DNA of 13,539 bases from Limnovirga sp038203525 (GTDB lineage Bacteria; Bacteroidota; Bacteroidia; Chitinophagales; Chitinophagaceae): contig JBBRDW010000122.1 in the NCBI GenBank assembly GCA_038203525.1, positions 1 to 13,539 of the forward strand, written 5' to 3'. The notes beneath the pieces were generated by a model, which had not been told where the DNA came from, searched no databases, and saw only the letters and a list, made by a program, of their open reading frames with translations. Of the stretch, positions 1 through 6,404 are shown in pieces (positions within the stretch are counted from its first letter, which is position 1; every line of letters begins with the position of its first letter). The translations under genes were made by a program, and so were the position numbers.

Positions 1-56
1 CAATAATGACAAAATTTAAAGACTTATTCGAAACATTGAAACAGCGATTAAAATAA
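1..56 (+). CDS. 3' end of an upstream gene (partial)
   Basis: A reading frame enters from the left edge and ends at TAA 54-56. It gives about 17 residues ending TKFKDLFETLKQRLK. The tail is charged and helix-like, with nothing that identifies a family. It is kept because the frame is open to the edge and is followed directly by A/T-rich spacer and the transposase hairpins. With so few codons an accidental open frame cannot be excluded. Confidence 0.3.
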   Translation, partial: IMTKFKDLFETLKQRLK

Positions 57-85
57 AAAAAGCAGCAGCCAACAAATGTCTGCGC

Positions 86-111
86 CTTTGTTGGTCGCCT
101 GACCAACAAAG
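86..111. repeat. Left hairpin of the tyrosine transposase unit
   Basis: Perfect 11-bp arms CTTTGTTGGTC and GACCAACAAAG surround a GCCT loop. The 26 bp are the exact reverse complement of the hairpin at 726-751, whose loop is AGGC. Flanking bases continue the match: GCGCC before this hairpin corresponds to GGCGA after the other. Hairpins bracketing a Y1 transposase are the usual single-strand recognition elements of IS200-like and REP-associated enzymes; that role is inferred here. An upstream CCAACAAA (69-76) can pair with TTTGTTGG (87-94) and so compete with this stem. Confidence 0.85.
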
Positions 112-197
112 ATTTGCTTCGATTTACGCTTCAATTTCAAACACTATTCACCAATAAATTCAAGACAAAATTTTGCTAATAAAGCATAACTTGTAAC

Positions 198-719
198 ATG
201 CTTCGATTTCAACATCATGCACAGTTTTTTACTGCAACCAATCTTAACTGGATAAAGGTTTTGCAAAATGATTATCATAAGCAAATACTTTTAGAAGCCC
301 TGAAACACCGTGTTGATAAACAACTTGTAACCATTTATGGTTTTGTGATTATGCCCAATCATTTTCATGCAATTTGGCAAATACATGATGGCATTGAACG
401 GCAAGATTTTCAACGTGAACTGCTCAAATTCGTTTCAAGGAGTATTTTAAATTTTATGCGAATGAATGATGACAGCCTTATCAATGAACTAAATGTTAAG
501 ACAACAGACAGAAGTTATCAGGTTTGGGAACGGAATTCGTTAAGCATTGATCTGTATTCAGAAAGTGTGTTTCTTCAAAAGCTTGGATACATTCATAATA
601 ACCCAACTCATGCAAAATGGAAATTAGCTTTATTACCAGAAGATTATAAATACAGCAGCGCGAAATTTTATGAGACTGGTATTGATGATTTTGATTTCAT
701 TACTCATTATAAATCGTAA
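198..719 (+). CDS. REP-associated tyrosine transposase (RAYT, Y1/HUH family)
   Basis: A 173-residue single-strand DNA transposase-like protein of the RAYT branch of the IS200/IS605 (Y1) superfamily. Visible motifs are the HUH metal site in MPNHFHAIW (His55, His57), the YIHNNP motif with the likely nucleophile Tyr131, and a C-terminal KYSSAKFYE block typical of RAYTs. Length is normal for RAYTs, and no tnpB or iscB lies next to it. The ATG at 198 leaves the N-terminal strand intact. RAYTs are usually single-copy domesticated genes that act on dispersed palindromic repeats by Tyr-mediated nicking and joining of single-stranded DNA. Here two inverted hairpins lie 86 bp upstream and 6 bp downstream, and the dispersed spacer repeat of this window begins at each of them, so that repeat may be its substrate. 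The frame is intact and the motifs are complete, so the protein is probably active. Confidence 0.9.
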   Translation: MLRFQHHAQFFTATNLNWIKVLQNDYHKQILLEALKHRVDKQLVTIYGFVIMPNHFHAIWQIHDGIERQDFQRELLKFVSRSILNFMRMNDDSLINELNVKTTDRSYQVWERNSLSIDLYSESVFLQKLGYIHNNPTHAKWKLALLPEDYKYSSAKFYETGIDDFDFITHYKS

Positions 720-725
720 TGAATT

Positions 726-751
726 CTTTGTTGGTCAGGCGACCAACAAAG
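726..751. repeat. Right hairpin of the tyrosine transposase unit
   Basis: Arms CTTTGTTGGTC and GACCAACAAAG with loop AGGC, the exact reverse complement of 86-111. It starts 6 bp after the transposase stop codon, and its last arm runs straight into repeat copy A. It could also act as a transcription terminator, but no T-tract follows. Confidence 0.85.
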
Positions 752-852
752 GCGAAGATCTACGCTTCGGTAAAAGCTGAATAGAATATTTGAACGTACA
801 ACAGTGCGACGCAAGTAAAGCTTCATTACTATTCATAGCCCGGTCAATAATT
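743..852 (+). repeat. Interspersed spacer repeat, copy A
   Basis: Begins with CCAAC inside the right transposase hairpin. It continues with CTACGCTTCGG and AAAAGCTGAATAGAATATT (772-790). The core GTACAACAGTGCGACGCAA (796-814) differs from the consensus by one base, and the copy ends with AGCCCGGTCAATAA. It matches copies B to I, so membership of the family is seen directly; origin and role are not known. Confidence 0.8.
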
Positions 853-860
853 TTTTCCTT

Positions 861-1034
861 CTCCGCAGAGTCTCCCAACGGGGACTCTGCGGCTCGTTGG
901 TACTAAAGTTAATATGCAACGAAATTCCGCTTCAAACTCCCCTAATATAAAAGCTCAATAGAATATTAAAACGTACAAGAGTGCGACGCAAGTAAAGCTT
1001 GAGTTATGCTCTTTAGCCCGGTCAATAATTTTCC
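861..1034 (+). repeat. Interspersed spacer repeat, copy B (full length)
   Basis: One of three long copies (with D and E). It opens with a hairpin, CCGCAGAGTC (863-872) pairing with GACTCTGCGG (883-892), with CCC/GGG extending the stem past one bulged T. Then come the head CCGCTTCAAACTCCCCTAAT, AAAAGCTCAATAGAATATT (949-967), the core GTACAAGAGTGCGACGCAA (973-991) and the tail TAGCCCGGTCAATAATTTTCC. It lies between the convergent transposase and ORF6N genes and could help end transcription, although no T-tract follows the stem. Confidence 0.8.
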
Positions 1035-1122
1035 TTTAGCTACTGAGCGCAACGAAACGACCATTTAAAAAATGTGGTGATAACCATATAAAACCCTTTT
1101 GCAGCGTGGGTTTGGGGGCGAA

Positions 1123-1662
1123 TTAGTCGTAATTTTTAAAACCTATTTTATTTTTGGGCGGTGCCGGCTTGCTTTGTTTTTCTATCAACTCTTTAAGCAC
1201 CATAAAAATATTTTCAATGTCTTTACTATTGCCTTTTACTTCTTTTTCAAGTTTGCCAAGCTGTAATAAAATTTCTTTGTGTGTAAGTGCATATTCCCTA
1301 AGCTTTGTAAATACCCTTATGATCCTGATATTTACTTCTATGGCTGTTTTACTGTTTAAAATACTGGATAGCATTGCCACTCCCTGTTCTGTAAATGCAT
1401 TTGGTCTATATCTTGTGCCACCCCAACTTGAGGTCACAAATTGTGACCTCAAGTTTTCCCATTCTTTTTCGCTCAGAGTAAACATAAAATCTTTAGGAAA
1501 CCGTTCTGTATTTCTTTTTACGCTTTGATTAAAGACCTTTGTTTCCACTCCGTAGATCTCTGCAAGGTCTCTGTCAAGCATTATTTTTTCGCCACGCACA
1601 ACATATATCCTGTTTAGTATTTTTTGTTCTAAAACCAATGCCTGTAATTCTTTCTTCGCCAT
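1123..1662 (-). CDS. ORF6N-domain DNA-binding protein
   Basis: 179 residues from ATG 1662 (MAKKELQAL). The frame stays open to a TTG at 1713, but that lies upstream of the predicted -7 box, so ATG 1662 is preferred. The N-terminal ~110 residues match the ORF6N domain, a KilA-N-associated DNA-binding fold from phages and bacterial accessory regions: VVRGEKIMLDRDLAEIYGV, then KRFPKDFMF-type and RYRPNAFTEQGVAMLSS blocks. The C-terminal ~60 residues are charged, probably coiled-coil, and end in a Lys/Pro-rich tail. Such proteins are widespread in Bacteroidota and their cellular role is not established. A perfect 31-bp palindrome lies inside the gene, and a related element overlaps its promoter, which suggests it binds and controls its own gene (inference). 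No phage genes are nearby. Confidence 0.85.
   Translation of the reverse strand: MAKKELQALVLEQKILNRIYVVRGEKIMLDRDLAEIYGVETKVFNQSVKRNTERFPKDFMFTLSEKEWENLRSQFVTSSWGGTRYRPNAFTEQGVAMLSSILNSKTAIEVNIRIIRVFTKLREYALTHKEILLQLGKLEKEVKGNSKDIENIFMVLKELIEKQSKPAPPKNKIGFKNYD
1425..1455. repeat. Perfect 31-bp palindrome inside the ORF6N gene
   Basis: Arms AACTTGAGGTCACAA (1425-1439) and TTGTGACCTCAAGTT (1441-1455) with a single central A. In the gene it encodes the NLRSQFVTSS stretch of the ORF6N domain. Fifteen uninterrupted base pairs are far more than codon choice should give by chance. It shares 17 of 21 central bases with the element at 1704-1724. Confidence 0.85.
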
Positions 1663-1681
1663 TTCAGTTGCTTTGATTTTG

Positions 1682-1724
1682 TAAATATAAAGATCAAAAA
1701 TTCGAGGCTGCAATTTGTGGCCTC
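1682..1724 (-). promoter_or_regulatory. Predicted promoter and overlapping operator of the ORF6N gene
   Basis: On the minus strand a TTG (plus-strand 1711-1713) and TATATTTA (1682-1689) are 21 bp apart, close to the Bacteroidota TTTG-N(~19)-TAnnTTTG pattern. The ATG follows 19 nt after the -7 box, similar to the two large plus-strand genes. The 21-bp element GAGGCTGCAATTTGTGGCCTC (1704-1724) covers the TTG and resembles the palindrome inside the gene (GAGGTCACAA-A-TTGTGACCTC as read on the minus strand). A protein bound here would block the -33 contact. The promoter match and similarity are seen; regulation is inferred. Confidence 0.5.
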
Positions 1725-1754
1725 TAATTTTTTACAGCTTTCTTTAGTGTACCG

Positions 1755-1890
1755 CCAACGATCCGCTTCGGTTTACGCTAAGTTAAAAGCTGAATAGAAT
1801 AATAAAAGTACAAGAGTGCGACCATCGCCAAGGGCGTGGCAAGCTGCAAGTAAAGCCACCTGTATATTCGTTAGTTAGGTTAATAATTTT
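1755..1890 (+). repeat. Interspersed spacer repeat, copy C (with insertion)
   Basis: Head CCAACGATCCGCTTCGG, then TTTACGCTA, AAAAGCTGAATAGAATAAT (1785-1803) and the left part of the core GTACAAGAGTGCGAC (1808-1822). A 23-bp insertion (1823-1845) containing GCCAAGGGCGTGGC interrupts the copy before GCAAGTAAAGC resumes at 1846. The tail is diverged. Confidence 0.75.
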
Positions 1891-1904
1891 CTTATCTAAA
1901 TAAT

Positions 1905-1938
1905 AAAGCCAGCACAAAAAAATGATTGTGCCGGCTTT
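1905..1938 (-). terminator. Rho-independent terminator of the DinB-like gene
   Basis: AAAGCCAGCACA (1905-1916) pairs with TGTGCCGGCTTT (1927-1938) with one G-T type mismatch and an A-rich loop of 10 bases. It lies 18 bp beyond the minus-strand stop codon of the DinB-like gene and is followed on that strand by an A/T-rich run. Its symmetry means it could also work on the plus strand. Confidence 0.75.
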
Positions 1939-1956
1939 AAATTTATTGAGACTTAT

Positions 1957-2457
1957 TTAAAATGTGTCATCGGCAGTTGGGCCGTATAAGCCGGGTACCC
2001 GGTTGCCGGTTGCTCGCAGGTAAACAATTAATTCGCCGCGGTGATGATAGAGGTGGTTCATTAAAAAGCCGCGCACTACCTGAATCCTGGGCATTTCGGG
2101 AAAGATTGGAACATCGCTGCCCATCACCATTTTCCAGTTTTCGAACATGCTTTCGTCTGTAGCACGTTCAAGGCTGTCTTTGGCAGCTATTACATTCTCT
2201 TCAAATTTTGCAACAATGTTAGCAGCTTTGGTGATATCGCCTTTATCGTATTTGTAGGTTGCCATATCAAATACGTTTTGATGTAAAGTTGGCTCGTACC
2301 AGTTATACACTTCGGCAATATGAGATGCAAGCTGCCCGGTGGTCCAGTTTTTTTCTGAAGGCTTCCAGTTTAGAGAATCGTCAGTAACAGCGTTTAATAA
2401 TTTGCGGGTGTTTTCAACTTCGTGAAGAAATTCACCCATGAGAGATTTTACAATCAT
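1957..2457 (-). CDS. DinB/YfiT-like putative metal-dependent enzyme
   Basis: 166 residues, four-helix-bundle DinB superfamily. The three expected metal-binding histidines are visible: His46 in QLASHIAEVYNW, and His135 and His139 in the MNHLYHHRGELIVYL helix (HxxxH). The LNWKPSEKNWTTGQL stretch before His46 is the usual family signature. Members act as thiol-dependent S-transferases or have unknown functions in stress response; the substrate cannot be read from sequence, and no thiol-biosynthesis gene is adjacent. ATG 2457 is used; Met7 is an in-frame alternative. A strong terminator follows, so it is likely transcribed alone. The protein is cytoplasmic, with no signal peptide. Confidence 0.88.
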   Translation of the reverse strand: MIVKSLMGEFLHEVENTRKLLNAVTDDSLNWKPSEKNWTTGQLASHIAEVYNWYEPTLHQNVFDMATYKYDKGDITKAANIVAKFEENVIAAKDSLERATDESMFENWKMVMGSDVPIFPEMPRIQVVRGFLMNHLYHHRGELIVYLRATGNRVPGLYGPTADDTF

Positions 2458-2535
2458 TGTTATTTGTTTAGATATTAAAGGTATTGTTTAAAATAAATGA
2501 TGCATTTTAAATAATTGTAAATGGTAAGCAATTTT

Positions 2536-2695
2536 CTCCGCACAATCTCCCAACAGGGACTCTTGCCGTTGTCGGTGTTGTTCCCGTTAACCTTCGCTTC
2601 AAACTACGCTATGGCAAAAGCTGAATAGAATATTTGAACGTACAAGAGTGCGACGCAAGTAAAGCTTCATAGCAGTACAATTGTCGGGCCCACAA
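2536..2695 (+). repeat. Interspersed spacer repeat, copy D (full length)
   Basis: Begins CTCCGCACAATCTCCCAACA, a decayed version of the hairpin in copy B. The head CCTTCGCTTCAAACTACGCTA follows, then AAAAGCTGAATAGAATATT (2617-2635), the perfect core GTACAAGAGTGCGACGCAA (2640-2658), and CTTCATAGCAGTACAATTGTCGGGC-type tail. It lies in the divergent gap between the DinB-like gene and the beta-galactosidase gene. Confidence 0.8.
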
Positions 2696-2737
2696 TGCCT
2701 TTCTTAATTTTTAATAAGAAAACATTCCAGTTTCATT

Positions 2738-2769
2738 TTTGTATATGCAACAAGCTTTCTTTTACTTTG
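2738..2769 (+). promoter_or_regulatory. Predicted promoter of the beta-galactosidase gene
   Basis: TTTG (2738-2741), 20 bp, then TTACTTTG (2762-2769). This is close to the Bacteroidota -33/-7 pattern, although the -7 box has one base off TAnnTTTG. The ATG at 2787 follows 17 nt later. The identical TTACTTTG sits 18 nt before the peptidase ATG. This placement rules out the in-frame ATG at 2739 as a translated start. Confidence 0.5.
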
Positions 2770-2786
2770 AACAATACAACTGCTAT

Positions 2787-5700
2787 ATGAAAAAAAAATT
2801 GCTCACGTTTATTGCTGTAGGTATTACATTTTTTTGCTGGGCGCAGCCTCAGTTAGATCCTTTGTTTGAAAACCCCGCCATCCAGGAAATAAACCGGATG
2901 CCAATGAGGGCAAATTATTTTCCATACGAGAATGAGGCATTGGCTGCAAGTGGCGACACGGCTAAATCTTCGCGTTATTTGTCCATCAATGGCATGTGGA
3001 AATTCTTATGGGTAAAAAGCCCATCGCTGCTGCCTAAAGATTTTTATTCCCTGGAATATAATGCAACGGCCTGGGGCGAATTTCCGGTTCCGGCCAACTG
3101 GGAATTTAAAGGTTTTGGTACGCCCATTTATACAAATATACCTTACGAGTTTTCGCCTAAAAGCCCTAACCCGCCCGATATTCCAGACAGTATAGATCAA
3201 CCTACAGCGGGCTACAGAAAAAGTTTAATTTTGCCTGTACAATGGAAGGGTATGAAAGTTTACCTGCACCTCGGTGCGGTAAAATCCGCCTTCCGCTTAT
3301 ATGTAAATGGCAAAGAAGTAGGGTTGGGTAAAGATAGTAAACTGGAAAGTGAATTTGACCTTACCAATTACGTTATACAAGGCGATAACCTTATTGCTAT
3401 GGAAGTGCGCCGCTGGACGGATGGCAGCTACTTAGAATGCCAGGATATGTGGCGCCTGAGTGGCATAACCCGCGACTGTTACCTGTATGCAAGGCCGCAG
3501 GTGCACCTCTATGATTTCTTTGCCAAGCCTTCGCTTACCAATAATTTTAAAGACGGCAGCCTTGATGTAGAAGTGCAGGCATGGAATGAGAGCGATGTTG
3601 AACGTAACAAATGGTCTGTACAAATAAAACTTACAGATGATAACGGTGCTGTGCTGATTGATACAATGCAAAAAACATCCGGTTTAAAACGCATCAGCGG
3701 CAGCAAAACAGAATTACATTTTCACAATGCTTTTGCCAATGCTAAAGCATGGACAGCAGAGACTCCCACACTTTATACTTTACAAATTAGTTTGCGCAAT
3801 GAAAAGAATGTAGCTGCTGAAGTCATCAGTAAAAAAATTGGTTTTAGAAATGTGGAAATAAAAAACGGTCAGTTTTTAGTTAATGGCAAACCCATTTATA
3901 TAAAGGGGGTAAACAGGCATGAGAGCGACCCTTATACCAACCAGGTATTGAGCCATGAAAGGATGTTGCAGGATATTACGGAAATGAAAAAACTGAACAT
4001 TAATGCAGTACGCAACAGCCATTACCCCGATGATGCTTACTGGTACGACCTGTGCAATCAATATGGCTTATATATGGTTGATGAAGCCAACATTGAATCA
4101 CACGGTATGGGTTACGATGTTGATAAAACATTGGCCAATAACCCCGTATGGCAAGAGGCGCATTTAATACGCATGAAGCGTATGGTTTTAAGGGATAAGA
4201 ACAACCCTTGTATCGTAATGTGGAGCATGGGCAATGAGGCCGGTAATGGCAATAATTTTTATGAAGGATACCACCTGATTAGAGGTATGGATCCTTCGCG
4301 ACCCATTCATTATGAAAGGGCAGAACTGGAATGGAACAGTGATGTTTATTGCCCTATGTATCCATCGCCTGACCAATTGATTAAATACGCAAAATCAAAC
4401 CCCACAAAGCCTTTGATCATGTGTGAGTACGCCCATGCAATGGGCAATACAGACGGCAATTTTAAAGACTATTGGGACATCATTGAAAGTTATCCTTCCC
4501 TGCAAGGCGGTTTTATTTGGGACTGGGTTGACCAGGGAATGTACCTTGAAAAAAATGGTAAAAAGGTATGGGGCTATGGTGGAGACTGGGGCCCGCCGGG
4601 TACACCCAGCGATAATAACTTTTTATGTAACGGTCTGGTTAACCCCATAAGGGAATGGAACCCGCAAGCTTACGAAGTACGTAAGGTTTACCAGTATGTA
4701 AAATTAAAATTGAGCGGTGATAAAAAAACGCTTGATGTTTTAAATACTTACGCTTTTAAATCGCTGGATAATTTTTATTATACCTGGCAGTTGTTGAAGC
4801 AGGGGAAAGTAATAGCAACGGATACTATTGCACCAATTGTTATTGCCGCAGGAAATGCAGGTGCATTGCAGATACCATATAAGCTGCCAACAGATAATGA
4901 TGAATATTATCTGCGTGTTACGGCCCTTCTTAAAAATGATGAGGGCATATTAAAAGCCAATACACCACTTGCATGGGATGAGTTTAAACTTACTGAAAGA
5001 AACAATTTTGTCTACAAGCCTTCAGATCAAAAAATAGTGCTTGTAAATGCTCCCGATAGTTCACTGAAATTGCAGAATAAAAACTTCACGGCCGTTTTTG
5101 ATAATGCAGGCAATTTTATTTCCTATAAAGTGGGTAATAAAACAATATTTAATTACGGGCCAAAAATCAATTTCTGGCGCCCGCCAAATGATAATGATTT
5201 TGGCGCCGGCCTGCAATTAAGAATGCAGGAGTGGAAAGATGCAGGCATAAATGCAACCCTTAAAAGTATGCAGGCAGGAGTGCAAAATGCAGAAGGTTGG
5301 CTAACCGTTACTATTGAAAAAAGTCTTTTAAAGGGCGATGCAACACTAACACAGGAATTTGCTTTTGACGGCGCAGGTGCCGTTAATGTAACCAATAACT
5401 TTAAAGCGGTAAAAGGCAACCATTCGATGCTATTTAAATATGGTAATCACTTGCAATTACCCACCGATTTTATTAACGTAGAATGGTATGGCCGAGGCCC
5501 TGTTGAAAGTTATTTCGACAGAAAAGCAGCCGCTTTTGTAGGAGATTATAAAGGCGCAATTAAAGATCAATATTTCCCTTATATACGCCCACAGGAAAGT
5601 GGTAATAAAACAGATATACGCTGGGCAAAAATAACCCGTAAGGATGGAACTGGTTTTATGGTGGTAGCAACAGATACGCTGCTTAATATTAATGTATTGC

Positions 5701-5912
5701 CCTATGCCCCCAATGAGTTGTATCCTGGCTTTCAAAAAATGCAAACACATAGCGGCGAGTTGGAATACGATAAAAATATACACCTCGATATTGACCTGCA
5801 GCAAATGGGCGTAGGTGGCATAAACAGTTGGGGGGAATTGCCACTTGAAAAATACAGGTTGCCTTATGCCGATTATAAATACAGCTATTTGTTGATACCA
5901 ATTAAGAAATAG
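2787..5912 (+). CDS. Exported GH2 beta-galactosidase, LacZ type
   Basis: 1041 residues, close to LacZ length plus a signal peptide. It hydrolyses terminal beta-galactosides, probably in the periplasm. MKKKLLTFIAVGITFFCWA is a signal sequence with probable cleavage before QPQL. Domains in order: sugar-binding jelly roll (~40-220, NGMWKFLW), Ig-like domain (~225-345), TIM barrel (~355-640), a second Ig-like domain, and the Bgal small-chain domain (~760-1038), which includes WYGRGPVESYFDR and GVGGINSWG. The acid/base is Glu484 in MWSMGNEAG and the nucleophile is Glu547 in IMCEYAHAMGN; both are intact. The in-frame ATG at 2739 lies upstream of the predicted -7 box, and starting there would put 16 residues in front of the signal peptide. 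No SusC/SusD pair or other glycosidase adjoins, so the natural galactoside is unknown. Transcribed alone, ending at a strong terminator. Confidence 0.95.
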   Translation: MKKKLLTFIAVGITFFCWAQPQLDPLFENPAIQEINRMPMRANYFPYENEALAASGDTAKSSRYLSINGMWKFLWVKSPSLLPKDFYSLEYNATAWGEFPVPANWEFKGFGTPIYTNIPYEFSPKSPNPPDIPDSIDQPTAGYRKSLILPVQWKGMKVYLHLGAVKSAFRLYVNGKEVGLGKDSKLESEFDLTNYVIQGDNLIAMEVRRWTDGSYLECQDMWRLSGITRDCYLYARPQVHLYDFFAKPSLTNNFKDGSLDVEVQAWNESDVERNKWSVQIKLTDDNGAVLIDTMQKTSGLKRISGSKTELHFHNAFANAKAWTAETPTLYTLQISLRNEKNVAAEVISKKIGFRNVEIKNGQFLVNGKPIYIKGVNRHESDPYTNQVLSHERMLQDITEMKKLNINAVRNSHYPDDAYWYDLCNQYGLYMVDEANIESHGMGYDVDKTLANNPVWQEAHLIRMKRMVLRDKNNPCIVMWSMGNEAGNGNNFYEGYHLIRGMDPSRPIHYERAELEWNSDVYCPMYPSPDQLIKYAKSNPTKPLIMCEYAHAMGNTDGNFKDYWDIIESYPSLQGGFIWDWVDQGMYLEKNGKKVWGYGGDWGPPGTPSDNNFLCNGLVNPIREWNPQAYEVRKVYQYVKLKLSGDKKTLDVLNTYAFKSLDNFYYTWQLLKQGKVIATDTIAPIVIAAGNAGALQIPYKLPTDNDEYYLRVTALLKNDEGILKANTPLAWDEFKLTERNNFVYKPSDQKIVLVNAPDSSLKLQNKNFTAVFDNAGNFISYKVGNKTIFNYGPKINFWRPPNDNDFGAGLQLRMQEWKDAGINATLKSMQAGVQNAEGWLTVTIEKSLLKGDATLTQEFAFDGAGAVNVTNNFKAVKGNHSMLFKYGNHLQLPTDFINVEWYGRGPVESYFDRKAAAFVGDYKGAIKDQYFPYIRPQESGNKTDIRWAKITRKDGTGFMVVATDTLLNINVLPYAPNELYPGFQKMQTHSGELEYDKNIHLDIDLQQMGVGGINSWGELPLEKYRLPYADYKYSYLLIPIKK

Positions 5913-5932
5913 AACACCGCTTTTCAATTTAC

Positions 5933-5973
5933 AAAAGATCATCATAAAGGTTGTATGATGATCTTTTTTTTTT
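5933..5973 (+). terminator. Rho-independent terminator after the beta-galactosidase gene
   Basis: AAAAGATCATCAT (5933-5945) pairs perfectly with ATGATGATCTTTT (5955-5967), with a 9-base loop, and runs into an uninterrupted T-tract to 5973. It lies 20 bp after the stop codon and is the clearest terminator in the window. Confidence 0.9.
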
Positions 5974-6175
5974 GGGGGGGAATACCAGCCAATCATTTCA
6001 TGGCATCATCCCTGCCTGCGTGGCGCAGTATGGCAGGGTTGCGTCGCAATCCTTTTATACTGGATACTACTATTGGCCTTTAGCCTTCGCTGCTTATTAA
6101 GCAGCTGGTATTTTTAATAGCAGTTGCGGCAACAGTTTACAATTGTGGGTTTGTATTAAGTTGCGGGATTCGTTT
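5974..6175. other. Spacer with hairpins and a partial reversed repeat core
   Basis: No gene is visible. CCTGCC (6011-6016) pairs with GGCAGG (6032-6037) around an inner TGCG/CGCA stem. Directly after it TTGCGTCGCAA (6039-6049) matches the repeat core in minus orientation, without the rest of the repeat. A perfect palindrome GCTGCTTA-T-TAAGCAGC follows at 6089-6105. It looks like debris of repeat insertions, but this is inferred. Confidence 0.4.
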
Positions 6176-6342
6176 TCAGGAGAGTCTTCCAACGGGCACC
6201 CTGCGGCTAGCTGATACTAATACAGCCCCAAATTCCGCTTCAATCTTCGCTAATATAAAAGCTCAGAAGAATAGCAGAACGTACAAGAGTGCGACGCAAT
6301 TAAAGCCTCATAGCAGTGCATTAGCCGGGCTCATAATTTCCT
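6176..6342 (+). repeat. Interspersed spacer repeat, copy E (full length)
   Basis: Starts with AGGAGAGTCTTCCAACGGG, the decayed hairpin seen intact in copy B. The head is TTCCGCTTCAATCTTCGCTA, followed by AAAAGCTCAGAAGAATAGC (6257-6275), the perfect core GTACAAGAGTGCGACGCAA (6281-6299) and CTCATAGCAGTGCATTAGCC with GGGCTCATAATTTCC. It ends 37 bp before the peptidase -7 box. Confidence 0.8.
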
Positions 6343-6378
6343 TACATATATTTTTTAAAAGCTGGTTCAGAATATTTA

Positions 6379-6386
6379 TTACTTTG
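6379..6386 (+). promoter_or_regulatory. Predicted -7 box of the M13 peptidase gene
   Basis: TTACTTTG, identical to the box before the beta-galactosidase gene and at nearly the same distance from the ATG (18 nt). No convincing TTTG lies about 20 bp upstream, so only the -7 part is called. Its last three bases are the TTG that would otherwise extend the peptidase reading frame. Confidence 0.4.
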
Positions 6387-6404
6387 GCCTATAATAATTT
6401 TATC

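Noticed and set aside
5457..5996. 179-codon minus-strand frame opposite the beta-galactosidase 3' end
   Set aside because: It overlaps the small-chain domain and the terminator; the translation resembles no protein family and is a shadow.
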